64,000 nucleotides of DNA from Lepus europaeus (taxonomy: Eukaryota; Chordata; Mammalia; Lagomorpha; Leporidae), in assembly GCF_033115175.1 (NCBI RefSeq), contig NC_084831.1:78687502-78751501 (forward strand). The letters run 5' to 3'. A program made the translations under genes and the position numbers. A model generated the notes under the pieces. It ran no database searches. It was not told the DNA's origin and saw nothing but the letters and a program-made list of their open reading frames with translations. Every line of letters starts with the position of its first letter. The first letter of the stretch is position 1. Positions 11,466 through 22,640 of the stretch are shown here, piece after piece.

Positions 11466-12623
11466 AGCAAATGCATCACATGGCTCCCAGTGACAGGGCC
11501 TATAAACAAAGCTATGATTCAAGGCCTTTATAAGCCTTGACAGCGGTAAAATCGGGCTGTGATTCACATACATTAATACTCGAAAGCTACGAGGGAGCAT
11601 CTAGTGCAAACCTCTCTCTTGAAGATTAGCTGTGCCGATGACATTAGAGTGAATTCATGTGGTGGCCTGAAAGTCTCTTTTTCTCACACTTCACACTCAC
11701 AATGTGAAAGGTAAGGTCTGTAGGGAGGCTTTGCCCTGAAGTTATCCAGGGATCCAGGTTCCTTCCAGAGACATTCTGAGCCCCGTCCTAGCACTTGTCA
11801 CCCCAGTGGGGCCACCACATCCAAGCTCCACCTGGTAAGAAGAGAGCAGAATGCATACATGATTCAGGTAGGAGGAGAAAGAAGGCACCGGGGATCCACG
11901 GAGGGAAGTGTAAAGACAAAATAACAATCCCTTGTTTTTGTGGTGGGAGGCGGGATTATGGGCTGAAAGTTGGGGATTTTATCATCCACAGGTTAAAGAT
12001 ACACGCATCGAAAGAATTGCTTCTTGTCCTTTCCGCCTTTTGCCTCTCTTCCACCTTCTCTCATTACCAGTGCTCTGAGGGACAAGGAAACGCCTGGAAA
12101 GTGTCAGGGAGCTAGCAGTCAGTAGAGCAGGAGTAGGAAAAGTGGGGCCTGCTTCCAGGGCACACAGTCAGCTGGGAAGCGAAGCAAGCTTTTCTGGGTA
12201 ATGGAGCATTCAATTTAGCCATCAGCCAGAGAAACCTTTTGTTTGTTTTCCCTTTTTTATTCAATGTCATTTTTAAAAGCCATATGTTCTGAAAGTCAAA
12301 ACGACAACAAGGTAAACACAGGGACATCTCACACCCCTATTCCCGTTCCCATCGTGAAATAGCGCTGCACAATCAAGGAGCTGATTTTATTCTGGCTACT
12401 GTACTAGGGGAGTGTTCATTAGTGACAAACAATTCCAGGAAGAGGCAAGGGGCAGAAAAACCAAGGAGCCACGGGTAAGTCTTTGGGGAGTCAGGAGGAC
12501 GTAGTTGGATCTTATCTTGGACAGCAGGGTGGCCTTTTGCTGCTTCCTGGCATACAAAGCAGTTAGAGGAGTCCTTAAGCGTCACTGGGAGTACAGGACT
12601 CAGTCAAACTTCAACACTGTCCG

Positions 12624-12930
12624 TGTCAGGGAGATGCTGTGGTGCAGCGGGTTAAGCCACTGCCTGTGACTCTAGCATCCCACATGTGCACGGGTTCAAG
12701 TCCTGGCTGCTCCACTTCTGATCTAGTTCCCTGCTAATGCGCCTGGGGAAGGTAGCAGATGATGGCCCAGGTGCTTGGGCCCTTCCCACCCATGTGGGAG
12801 ACTCACATGAAGTTCCAGGCTTCTGGCTTCAGCCTGGCCCAACCCCAGCTACTGCAGCCATTTGAGGAGTGAACCAGAGGACAGGATCTCTCTCTCTCTC
12901 TGTAACTCTGCTTTTCAGATAAATAAATAT
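12624..12930 (+). mobile_element. CSINE
   Basis: Head 'gagatgctgtggtgcagcgg', body, end CAGATAAATAAAT. It abuts an L1 3' end at 12941. Confidence 0.92.
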
Positions 12931-12940
12931 GTCCTTTTTA

Positions 12941-13248
12941 AAGAAAGCTTTTATTTAATACATATAAATTTCATAGGTACAGCTTTTAGAATACAGTGGT
13001 TCTTCCCCCCATACCCGCCTTCCCACTCCCACTCCCATCCCACTTCCTACTCTCTGTCCCACCCCATTCTTCATTAAGATTCATTTTTAATTATCTTTAT
13101 ATACAGAAGATCAACTCTATACTAAGTAGATTTCAACAGTTTGTACCCACACAGACACGTAAAGTATAAAGTACTGTTTGAAGACTAGTTTTACTGTTAA
13201 TTTTCATAGTACAACTCATTAAGGACAGAGGTCCTACATGGGGAGCAA
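12941..13248 (-). mobile_element. Lagomorph L1 3' end, 5'-truncated
   Basis: It shares a strongly conserved 300-bp segment with 39815-40115, including 'cagaagatcaactctatact' and 'tttcaacagtttg.acccac'. The minus strand ends ATTAAATAAAAGC, i.e. a 3' terminus with a poly(A) signal. Only the terminal 300 bp are present. Confidence 0.7.
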
Positions 13249-13564
13249 TGGTGCTGTGGCCTAGTAGGTTAAGCCTCCACCTGTGGTGCTAGCATCACAT
13301 ATGGGCCCTGGTTCTAGTCCTTGCTGCTCCTCTTCCAGTCCAGCTCCCTGCTTATGGCCTGGGAAAGCAGTAGAAGATGGACCAAGAGCGTGGGCTCCTG
13401 CACCCACTTGGGAGATCCAGAAGAAGCTCCTGGCTCCTGGCTTCAGCTAAGCTCAGCTCCAGCCATTGTGGCCATTTGGCGAGTGAACCAGTGGGTGGAA
13501 GTCCCTTCTGTCTCTCTCTCTGTCTGTAACTCTGCCTTCAAACCAATCAATCAATCCTTAACAA
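13241..13564 (+). mobile_element. CSINE with CAAT-repeat tail
   Basis: Head 'tggtgctgtggcctagtagg'. The usual AAATAAAT tail is replaced by AACCAATCAATCAATCC. Confidence 0.9.
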
Positions 13565-13586
13565 AAATCCCTATTCTCTCTCTCTC

Positions 13587-13918
13587 TTTTTTTAAAGATA
13601 TACTTATTTATTTGAAAGGCAGAGAGAGAGAGAGAGAGGAAGAAAGAGAGAAAGAGAGAGAGAGAGATCTCCCATCCACTGGTTCACTCCTCAATGACAA
13701 GGGCTGGGCCAGGCTGAAGCCAGTAGCTTGAAACTTCACCAGGGTTGCCCATGTGAGTGCAGGGACCCAAGTATTTGGGCCATTTTCCACTGTTTCCCAG
13801 GTACATTAGCAGGGAGTTAGATTGAAAGTGGAGTAGCCAGGACTTGAACTGGCACTCAAATGGGAAGCCAACATCACAGGCACTGGCGGCTTAATTCACT
13901 GAGCCATGATGCCAGCAT
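13587..13918 (-). mobile_element. CSINE
   Basis: TTTAAAGATATACTTATTTA start, long GA tract, body, head 'gagccatgatgccagcatc'. Confidence 0.9.
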
Positions 13919-13936
13919 CTTTTCTTTCCTTTTTAG

Positions 13937-14607
13937 AAAAATTTAAATATATATATATATATATATATCATTTTTTTTTGAGATGCAGAGAGAGTAAAGG
14001 AAAGACAGAGAGGATTCTCATTTCCTTGTTCACTCCCCAAAGGCCTGCAACAGCTGGGCTGGGCTGAAGTTGAACCCAGGAGCTGGGAACTCAATTCTTG
14101 TCTCCTTGAGGGTGGCAGGAACCCAACTACTTCAGTTATCACCACTGCCTCCCAGGATCTGCTTTAGCAGGGAGCTGGAGTTAAGAGATCGATCTGGGCA
14201 TTGAGCCAGGTATCCCTACATGAGACCTGGATTTTTTTTTTTTCTTTTTACAGGCAGAGTAGACAGTGAGAGAGAGAGACAGAGAGAAAGGTCTTCCTTT
14301 GCCGTTGGTTCACCCTCCAATGGCCGCCATGGCTGGCGCGCTGCGGCTGGCGCACCGCGCTGATCCGAAGCCAGGAGCCAGGTGCTTCTCCTGGTCTCCC
14401 AAGGGGTGTAGGACCCAAGCACTTGGGCCATCCTCCACTGCACCCCCGGGCCACAGCAGAGAGCTGGCCTGGAAGAGGGGCAACTGGGACAGAATCTGGC
14501 ACCCCGACCGGGACTAGAACCCAGTGTGCTGGCGCTGTTAGGCGGAGGATTAGCCTATTGAGCCGCGGCACTGGCCAAGACCTGGATATCTTAACCAGTA
14601 GGCCTAA
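13937..14607 (-). mobile_element. Old CSINE hosting a young CSINE
   Basis: It begins after an (AT)n stretch (13947-13968). The diverged body is split at 14232 by the younger copy and resumes 'atatcttaaccagtaggcc'. Confidence 0.75.
14233..14577 (-). mobile_element. Young GC-rich CSINE nested in an old CSINE
   Basis: Oligo-T, GACAGGCAGAG-type start, CGCGCTGATCC body and GAGCCGCGGCACTGGCCA head. Perfect duplication agacctggat at 14223 and 14578. Confidence 0.95.
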
Positions 14608-15735
14608 TAACACCCCCACCCCCATCATTTGCTTATTATTTCTTTTTCTTATAGTAGAGGCAGGGGGCAGAGTCTCGGTGAACTGAAAGTTATTTAAGTT
14701 GGATTAACTGGGGTACAGGAATCAGAATCCAGACTTGGCCAGCTTCCCTCAGGGCCAGCCCAGGGAAATAAGGACATTGGTAAACTGCTAGTTAGTATGC
14801 CTCTTGTCTCCTTGGCTGGCCTGCTCAGTCCCCATGGCAACCAAATGAAAACTCGTTGTGCTCGAATCTCCTTAGAGTTGCTTCGTTTGTTCAAATACTT
14901 ATTACATGATGTCTAATTTCATTGCTTTCCGCTGGGTCCTTGAGGTTGTCCCAGAGAAACGGGAGGCTATACTGCACTCTCGAGCAACAGGAGCCTGGTT
15001 GGGATGACAAGGCATGCCCCGCAGCCCAGTAACGATAAGAGGATGGTGAAGTGACAAGATGAGAGTAAGGATAATGTTTCTTCTCCCTGGGAGCACCTCT
15101 CCCAGGAGTCTCTGTTTGTTAGTCCTCCAGGAATGCTCCATTGGGATTTGCAGTTGTGGAACTGCCCCAACAGCACGAGCCAAGATAAGGCGGTATTTTC
15201 CTTCTGTCCTTTTTTGGGGCCAGGAGGTGTTCCCTGCCACTCTCCCTTCCCAGTTGACCAGCTCTGGGGGCCACCGGCTGCTGCAGGGTGCCTGGACCAC
15301 TGCTTCTCTTCAGTAGCCCTTAGCTCCACCTAAAGTTTATCTCTGTTGATTGCAGTAAGTTGTCAATCGCGCATAAACAGAGGGAAAAGGCATAGCTTAC
15401 TTTCTTTCCCTAGTCTTTTCACCTCCAAATCTGTCTTTAGTTCACAGTGGTCACGAATTCCTTTGCTGAAGGTGAAATAACCAGGCTCTCAATTGGAGCA
15501 CAAAGCTTTTTGGTGTAGTCTCAATAGAAATATGGCTTCTGACAGCAACAGAAAGACAAATATTAGAAATGCCAAATTGTTGCTATGAACAGCTGGCCTC
15601 TGGCAAGGGACTTAACATTTAAGATTTGAAGGAAATGTGCAAAAATTTTGAAAGTATTTATTCAAATGTGGCCTTAAGAAGTTAAGAGTAGAAAGTGAAG
15701 CAAATTGGATAAACTGTCTTGAAATCCTACAAAAG
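14608..15735. other. Intergenic, nothing identified
   Basis: Unique-looking sequence. Overlapping frames of 85-132 codons on both strands show no domain. Confidence 0.5.
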
Positions 15736-16068
15736 GGGCTGGTGCTGTGGCTTAGTAGTCTAAGCCTCTGCCTGTGGTGCCAGCATCCCATATGGGCACT
15801 GGTTCAAGTCCCTGCTGCTCCACTTCTAATCCAGCTCCCTGCTAATGGCCCAGGAAAGCAGTGGAAGATGGCCAAAGTGCTTGGGACCCTGCAACCGCAT
15901 GGGAGAACTGGAAGAAGCTCGTGGCTCCTGGCTTCGAATCAGCCCAGTTCCAACTGTTGCAGCCATTTGGTGAGTGAACCAGCAGACAGAAGACCTTTCT
16001 CTCTGTGTCTTCCTCTCTCACTCTGTAATCTATCTCTCAAATAAATAAATAAAATCTTAAAAAAAAAG
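15736..16068 (+). mobile_element. CSINE
   Basis: Head GGGGCTGGTGCTGTGGCTTA, tail AAATAAATAAATAAAATCTT. Near-perfect duplication tcctacaaaag / tcctacagaag. Confidence 0.94.
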
Positions 16069-16247
16069 AAGTCCTACAGAAGCAATTCTATAATCAATTA
16101 CTACAACCAAATAAATTACAAAGATATTAATCATATTGTTAATACAGTGGTAAAAAAATTTGGATATCACTTTAATGTGCAACAGATGAATAATTGATAA
16201 ATTATGATACAATTTTAAAGTTAGGCATAAAAACTAGGTTTTTGAAG

Positions 16248-16594
16248 TTTTTTTTTTTTTTAATTTTTGACAGGCAGAGTGGAGAGTGAGAGAGAGACAG
16301 AGAGAAAGTCTTCCTTTTGCCGTTGGTTCACCCTCCAATGGCCGCCGCGGTAGGCACGCTGGGGCCGGCGCACCGCGCTGATCCGATGGCAGGAGCCAGG
16401 TGCTTCTCCTGGTCTCCCAAGGGGTGCAGGGCCCAAGAACTTGGGCCATCCTCCACTGCCTTCCCGGGCCACAGCAGAGAGCTGGCCTGGAAGAGAGGCA
16501 ACCGGGACAGGATCGGTGCCCCGACCAAGACTAGAACCCGGTGTGCCGGCGCCGCAAGGCGGAGGATTAGCCTAGTGAGCCGCGGCGCCGGCCC
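16248..16594 (-). mobile_element. Young GC-rich CSINE
   Basis: Oligo-T, TTTTTGACAGGCAGAGTGGA start, head GAGCCGCGGCGCCGGCCC; little diverged from the other GC-rich copies. Confidence 0.95.
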
Positions 16595-16609
16595 TTTTCT
16601 TTTCTTTCT

Positions 16610-17226
16610 TTTCTTTTTTTTTTTTAAGAACTACTTATTTAATTTGAAAGGCAGAGCTACAGGCTGGCGCCACTGCTCACTAGGTTAATCCTCCGCCTGT
16701 GGCGCCAGCACCCCGGGTTCAAGACCCGGTCGGGGCACTGGATTCTGTCCCGGGAGGATGGTCCAAGTCCTTGGGCCCTGCACCCACATGGGAGACCAGG
16801 AGGAAGCACCTGGCTTCTGGCTTTGGATAGGCGCAGTGCGCCTGCTGTAGCAGCCATTTGGGGGGTGAACCAATGGAAGGAAGAACTTTCTGTCTCTCTC
16901 TCACTGTCTATACTCTCTTTCTCTCTCTCACTAACTCTGCCTGTCAAGAAAAGAAAAGAAAGGCAGAGTTACAAAGAGAGGGACAGATCTTCCATCTGCT
17001 GGTTCATTCCCCAAAAAATGGCCGCCAACAGCTGGAGTTGGGCCAGATTGAAACCAGGTAACAGGAGCTTCTTCCAGATCTCTCATACAGGTGCAGGGGC
17101 CCAAGAACTTGGGCCATTTTCCACTGCTTTCCCAGGTGAATTAGTAGAGCAGGCGGGAATCAAACCAGCACCCACATAGTGTTGCTGTAGACGGTGGCTT
17201 AACCACTATGCTACAGCACTGGCATC
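16610..17226 (-). mobile_element. CSINE split by a plus-strand CSINE
   Basis: The outer body is split inside its 3' GAAAGGCAGAG segment and ends with 'tatgctacagcactggcatc'. Confidence 0.88.
16661..16958 (+). mobile_element. GC-rich CSINE nested in a CSINE
   Basis: Head AGGCTGGCGCCACTGCTCAC, end CTGCCTGTCAAG. Duplication aaaggcagagctac / aaaggcagagttac (16647 and 16959). Confidence 0.93.
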
Positions 17227-17230
17227 TTTT

Positions 17231-17579
17231 TTTTTTTTCTTTTTTTAAAAGATTTATTTATTTATTCGAAAGTCAGAGTTACACAGAGAGAGGAGAGGCA
17301 GAGAGAGAGAGAGAGAGAGGTCTTCCATCCAATGGTTCACTCCCCAATTGGCCGCAATGGCCGGAGCTGCACTGATCCGAAGCAAGGAGCCAGGAGCTTC
17401 CTCCAGGTATCCCACATGGGTGCAGGGGGCCTAAGGATTTGGGCCATCTTCCACTGCTTTCCCAGGCCATAACAGAGAGCTGGGTTGGAAGTGGAGCGGC
17501 CGGGTCTCGAACCGGCGCCCATATGGGATGTCGGCACTTCAGGCCAGGGTGTTAACCCACTGTGCCACAGTGCCGGCCC
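17231..17579 (-). mobile_element. CSINE inserted at the very end of another CSINE
   Basis: The 17-bp duplication is the head of the preceding SINE (cagcactggcatctttt at 17214, cagcactggcaccttttg at 17580). Confidence 0.94.
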
Positions 17580-17857
17580 CAGCACTGGCACCTTTTGAAG
17601 AATTCTTAGAATTCTTAATGACACTGATAATGCTAAATGTTAAGTATAATTATTTCTGTATTAATGTAACTTGTTTTTCATGCTGTTATCAATAACTAAT
17701 ACATAAGAAAACAAATAAATACCACCATGGGAATGGGGAGATTCTCAATGGCACTAATAAGGCCAAGTGAAGGAAAATGTAGAATATGCTTTTTATAATA
17801 TACATATATATGCATAGAAAAAAATTCTAAGAAAGTACTGTTTATTAAAATGCTAAC

Positions 17858-18102
17858 AGAGGGGATGCATGGTGCAGTTTGTGTCCCTGCGGCTCTGCTT
17901 CTAATCCAGCTCTCTGCTAATGTGTCCGGAAGGAAGTGGATGATGACCATGCCACACAGAGGCAGACGCAGATGGAGTTCTTGGCTTCTGGCTCCAACCT
18001 GGCCCAGCCCTGGCTGTTAAGTCATTTGGGGGAGTGAACTCCTGGATGGAAGGTCTCTATCTTTCTGACATTGTCTTTCAATTAAATAAAATAGATCTTT
18101 TA
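17858..18102 (+). mobile_element. Old CSINE, head deleted
   Basis: A diverged body ('ctaatccagctctctgctaa', 'cctggcccagccctggctgt') with an AATTAAATAAAATA tail. Diverged duplication aaatgctaacag / aaagtgttaacag. Confidence 0.8.
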
Positions 18103-18214
18103 ACAAAAGTGTTAACAGTGGATTTTACTATTCAGAATAATTGCTATTTTCTTTTTTCAGAATATCTCCAGTGAGAATGCATCATTTTCATAATCAAATT
18201 TTTTATGAATACTA

Positions 18215-18565
18215 TCATAAAGATTTATATCTAATACTGAAGTTATGAGAATTAATTGAAGCAATGTAACTTCGATAGAATGTTTGCCTTTTTGGTGTAA
18301 GCATTGCTCCTTTCCTTGAAAATGCTAAATATATTTGTGGTAAGGGTTTTTTTCTCTGTGTTTCTGTAACATAGAAAATTTTTTTCCCTCTTATTTTGTC
18401 ACTGAAAACCTGTTCTTCATCACTATTATCGTATTTCACAAGCCCTGCTGGGAAAATATTCACAGTCATGATGATACCAAGAAAACCTAATCCTCCTTCA
18501 ACTACTCTCCTGGGCTTCAAAAAATTCAGTGCCAGGACGCGTAATCTAAAATAAGCCTTCAGGGC
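18215..18565 (-). other. Unassigned open frame beside a CpG-containing patch
   Basis: A minus-strand frame of about 117 codons (including GGLGFLGIIMTVNIFPAG and LVKYDNSDEEQVF) has no ATG at its start. It lies next to a patch (18535-18715) with several CpGs, which is unlike the AT-rich surroundings. I do not recognise a family. It may be part of an old retrocopy or chance. Confidence 0.2.
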
Positions 18566-18790
18566 CTAAGATTAAATTAGGCACTCTGGTTTAGCTACCC
18601 AGCGAGACTGATGTGCGGCAGCCTTTCGTACTGGAAACCAAAGTGCAGAAAGAATAGAAAAATCCAGGCAGTCCATGACTACCCGGAACGACTCGATGGA
18701 TCCAGCGACCTCTAAGTCAAAAATACCCAAGACATGGGTCACATGATCTAAAAAAAGACTGGCTGTCTAAAATTTTTATTTTTGCTTTCT

Positions 18791-19157
18791 TTTTTTTTCT
18801 TTAAGTTTATTTATTTGTTTAAAAGGCAGAGAGTTGCAGATGGAGAGAGGGAGAGATAGAGGGAAAGGTCTTCCATCTTCAGGTTCACTCCCCAAATGGC
18901 CACAGCAGCCGGACCTGGGCCGATCCAAAGCCAGAAGCCAGGAGCCAGGAGCCAGGGGCCAGGAGCCAGAAGCTTCTTCCAGATCTCCCACACAGGTATA
19001 GGAGCCCAAGCTCTTGTACCATTTTCTGCTGCTTTCCTAGGCACATTAGCAGGGAGCTGGATAGGAAGTAGAGCAACAGGGATTCGAACCAGTGCCCATA
19101 TGGGATGCTGGTGCTGCAGGCGACAGCTTTACCTGCTATGCCACAGTGCTGGTCCCT
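18791..19157 (-). mobile_element. CSINE with expanded CCAGGAG repeats
   Basis: The usual 'gccaggagccaggagct' is expanded to about five units (18927-18972). Duplication tatttttgctttctt (about 18776 and 19156). Confidence 0.93.
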
Positions 19158-19171
19158 ATTTTTGCTTTCTT

Positions 19172-19457
19172 AAATTTATTTATTTCAAAGTCTGAGAGAA
19201 AAAGAGAGGTATCTTAGACCCACTGTTCATTTCTCAAATGCCAGGACTGTGCCAGGCTGAAGCCAGGAGCCCAGAATTCTATCCAGGTCTCCCAGTGGCA
19301 AGGACTCAGTTACTGTAGCCATCACCCTGCTGCCCCCCATGGTGCCCTTTAGTAGGAAGCTCAACTGGGGAGCATAGCCAGGACTCGGATCATGCACAAT
19401 CTGGGATGTGGGTGTCCCAAGCCACGTCTTAACCACTGAACCGAGTGCCCCCATCCC
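19172..19457 (-). mobile_element. Old CSINE
   Basis: TTAAATTTATTTATTTCAAAG start, diverged body; head 'gaaccgagtgcccccat'. Confidence 0.82.
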
Positions 19458-19538
19458 TGTCTAAACTCAGTACCTCCAAGTTGGCATCAGATGCTACTAA
19501 CTGGCAATCCCATTTCTTTTAAAACCATGGAAATAATT

Positions 19539-19840
19539 TTTTTTAAATGTATTTATTTATTTGAAAATCAGAGTTACACAGAGGCAGGAAGAGAGATAAA
19601 GAGGTCTTCCATCCACTGGTTCACTCCCCAGATGGCCACAATGGCCAGGAGCCAGGAGCTTCCTCCTGGTCTCCCACATAGGTGCAGGGGCCCAAGGACT
19701 TGGGCCATCTTCTACTGCTTTCCCAGGCCACAGCAGAGAGCTGGATTGGAAGAGGAGCAGCCAAGACTAGAACTGGCGCCCATATGGGATGTCGGCACTT
19801 CAGGCCAGGGCGTTAACCCGCTGCGCCACAGCGCCGGCCC
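19539..19840 (-). mobile_element. CSINE
   Basis: Body and head 'gcgccacagcgccggcccc'. Duplication aaataatttttt on both sides. Confidence 0.93.
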
Positions 19841-19854
19841 CGAAAATAATTTTT

Positions 19855-20189
19855 TAAAAAAGATTTATTTATTTGTTTGAAAGGCAGAGTTACAGAGGGG
19901 CAGAGACAGAGAAAGGTGAGAGAGAGAGAGAGAGAGAGAGAGAATCTTCCTTCTGCTGGTTCACTCTCCAGATGGCTGCAATGGCTGGAGCTGCGCCAGG
20001 AACCAGAAGCTTCTTCTGGGTCTCCCATGTGGGTACAGGGTCCCAAAGACTTGGGCTATTCTCTACTGCTTTCCTAGGCCATAGTAGAGAGCTGGATGGG
20101 AAGTGGAGCAGCTGGGACTCAAACCGGCACTCATATGGGATGACGGCACTGTAGGCAGTGGCTTTACCCACTACACCACAGCATCGGCC
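19855..20189 (-). mobile_element. CSINE adjacent to the previous copy
   Basis: AGATTTATTTATTTGTTTGA start, GA run, head 'caccacagcatcggcca'. Confidence 0.92.
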
Positions 20190-21597
20190 ACTCAAAATAT
20201 TTTTTACATGTGGAAGCAGCGAGGCTGAAGGAGCCTCTTCCGTGTGCTGTAGTGAATTCTGTGCTTCATTCAGAATTAAATCACTTACCTTGTGGTTCCA
20301 GACAGTCTGGAACTCCAAGGTGAGCCCTTCTCCTAGGTAGCAGCTGGTAGCAGAGACAAGAGTTTGAAAACTCTAAAGCAGCAGACAAATGAAAGGGCTT
20401 ATTATCTTTCTTCCCCAACTATGGAGCAGTCAAGAGAAATTAACCCTCTTATTTGTTAACCTCAATAACAGGGTTTAACTGATCTGTAGCCATGGATGGC
20501 TCAGATAATTGCCCTAATTAGTTTGGTATGGAGGGGAGGGCTGGGGCAGGGAGCATTTAGAACTCAAGTGATTAAGCCTAAATTAAAAGAAAAAAAAAGA
20601 AAACCACAACAAAACAAAAAACAAAGAGCCTATGCCTTACAGGTTTCACATATGGATTCCAGATGTTACTGCTGCCAAGACTTTTAGGCCACTTTTTGTA
20701 GTGGAGGGCTAGATTGGAGGGACAGCCTCAGGCAGAAGATGGTGAAAAGAGGAGACAGTTTCAGTTGCTAAAGAAAGCCTCAGGATGGGGAGGGGAAGGG
20801 TGGAGTGTGTGAATGTGTGTGTGTGTGAGTGTATGTGTGAGTGTGTGTGTGTGTGTGTGTCTTGGCAGCTGTGCCTGCACTCAAGTCCAGTGCGCCTGCA
20901 GTTGGAAGTGATTGCATTGTTACTTTGGATTCTAAATTTAAAAATGTGGACGTACACCCCCAGCTTGCCAGGGAAGGTATGTAGGATTCGGGTCCCATTT
21001 AGGAATGGAGACAGGTAATTATGCCAGAAAAAGAGCTACATTTTTATTTCAATGACATGCATCAAATCCTGTTTCTTTGCTCTTTGCTTTTTTTTTTTTC
21101 CCCCCAGAAAATGGTAAACACAGGGAAAGAAAGAGGAGTTCCAGACCCTGGTTACCAAGCTGTTACGGACACACAGGAAATGGCTTTCCAAGTCCGGGCT
21201 GTAAACCTGTCATTTCCAGGGCTTGTCTGTGAGCCTAGAAAGGCGAGGATGACACTGAAGCCATTCCTGGCTGGGGCAGGCTGTGCTGGGGAACTCTGGG
21301 GAGGCCTTCCCACGCCCAGGTGCGAGGATGCTAAACTCAAGCTGTAATTTCAAATGGTCAAGGAAAGCCAGTGAAATGTGAGGCTGAAATTGTGGCTGAA
21401 ATCTGTCTCTTTTTGTTCAAAGACTGTAGACTTTGAAAAACAAGTGGAATATTTTTGAAGGGAGAGTAGTATATTTTCAACCCTATTTCTATATTTTAAG
21501 GCTTCCAATGAAAGATGATCCAAATATGTCAGAAATATGCTACAAAATCCCTGAACTATGCATCAATCTTCCTAAAACATGTACCTATGGACTTTGT
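20190..21597. other. Intergenic, only a microsatellite
   Basis: Apart from the GT repeat at 20804-20860, I see nothing that I can support. Confidence 0.5.
20804..20860. repeat. (GT)n microsatellite, interrupted
   Basis: GTGTGT runs interrupted by GAATG, GAGTGTAT and GAG units. Confidence 0.9.
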
Positions 21598-21662
21598 TAA
21601 TATAACCCACCTCATTGATTCTCGGCCTTTTGGCTAAGATCAAGTGTAATATAACCCACCTC
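21598..21662. repeat. 16-bp target-site duplication around the U2 fragment
   Basis: Identical copies of taatataacccacctc occur at 21598-21613 and 21647-21662. The final TA of the insert could equally belong to either side. Confidence 0.88.
21614..21646 (+). pseudogene. 3'-truncated U2 snRNA retropseudogene (33 nt)
   Basis: The sequence matches U2 snRNA nucleotides 1-33 with two mismatches (positions 3 and 5), including the invariant tctcggccttttggctaaga. It stops just before the branch-point recognition sequence. It is flanked by a perfect 16-bp direct repeat, taatataacccacctc, at 21598-21613 and 21647-21662, and it has no poly(A). This is the hallmark of an snRNA copy inserted by target-primed reverse transcription. 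It cannot make a functional U2. Confidence 0.9.
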
Positions 21663-21832
21663 GTGTCTCAAACCAACTCCGTTTGCTTCGTGAACTGGTT
21701 TTGAATTTACTTGTTTTCTGAGTAAGCTTCTAGGAGTGACGTGTTCTTTGAACCACATGTGAATAAAAGAACCAGTCTATTGGTTAGTTCAGGTATTTTG
21801 GTCCCTCCACTCCCATTCCCAGCATACTGAGT

Positions 21833-22028
21833 AGGCACAGTGGCTCTGAAATCAGACCACCTGGGTTTCCAAGCTCAGGCACCTACAGCAAATATGTTTA
21901 ACCTCTCAGTACCTGTCTTGTCCGTCTAAAGGTAGGGTAACAGTGCCTACCCCCATAAATTAATGATTCATGGCAAGTATGTAGAGTAACACCTGGCACA
22001 TAGTAAGCATTCAGTAACTGTTGGCTGC
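21833..22028 (+). mobile_element. MIR SINE
   Basis: 'tggctctgaaatcagaccac', 'ctgggttt', and the 3' end 'cctggcacatagtaagcatt'. Confidence 0.88.
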
Positions 22029-22093
22029 CCACGTAGTGCCACACATGGGAGAAATCAGTGTAGGGGTGCAGACACAGATAAATAAAACAAGGT

Positions 22094-22367
22094 GCACTGG
22101 GGCAGGCATTTGGCCTAGCAGTGGATGTTGGTCAGACTCTCACATCCCACATCAGAGTACCTAACTATGGCTCCTGATCCAGCTTCCTGATAATGTGGGC
22201 CCTGGGAGGCAGTTATAATGGTTCAAGGAATTAGATTCCTGGCATTCCCTTCCTGAATGGAGTTCTCAGCCACCAGCCCCTAGCCATTACAGGCATTTGG
22301 GGAGTGAAGCAGTGAGCCTGGAGCTTGCCCTCTCCATATTTTTCTCTCAAATAATTAAACAAAAATT
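22094..22367 (+). mobile_element. Old CSINE
   Basis: 'ggggcaggcatttggcctag', 'gatccagcttcctgataatg', and tail TCTCAAATAATTAAAC. Confidence 0.82.
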
Positions 22368-22369
22368 GT

Positions 22370-22640
22370 ACGGTGTATAAAGGAAGAAACACTTGAGCTG
22401 ATTCTTGGAGAAAAGGAGTTCACTAGATAGATGAAGAGCCTGGCTAAGCAGATGGAATAAGCAAAGGCACAGAACCATGGAAGCAAGCAGCCTATCTGGG
22501 AAACTGTAAATGACTCATCAAAGCAGGAATGAGGGTTGTGAGAATGAAGGGGTGGCAACCACAGGATATTCTGGCCAAACCTACCTGTGATGGGAAACGA
22601 TGCAGAGGGAGATTTCTGGAATGACTGAGATGCCATCGAT
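22370..22640 (+). repeat. Ancient dispersed repeat, family not assigned
   Basis: 'gcaaaggcacagaaccatgg' and the gaatgagggttgtga context recall an old retroelement also seen at 56040-56830. Weak. Confidence 0.3.
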
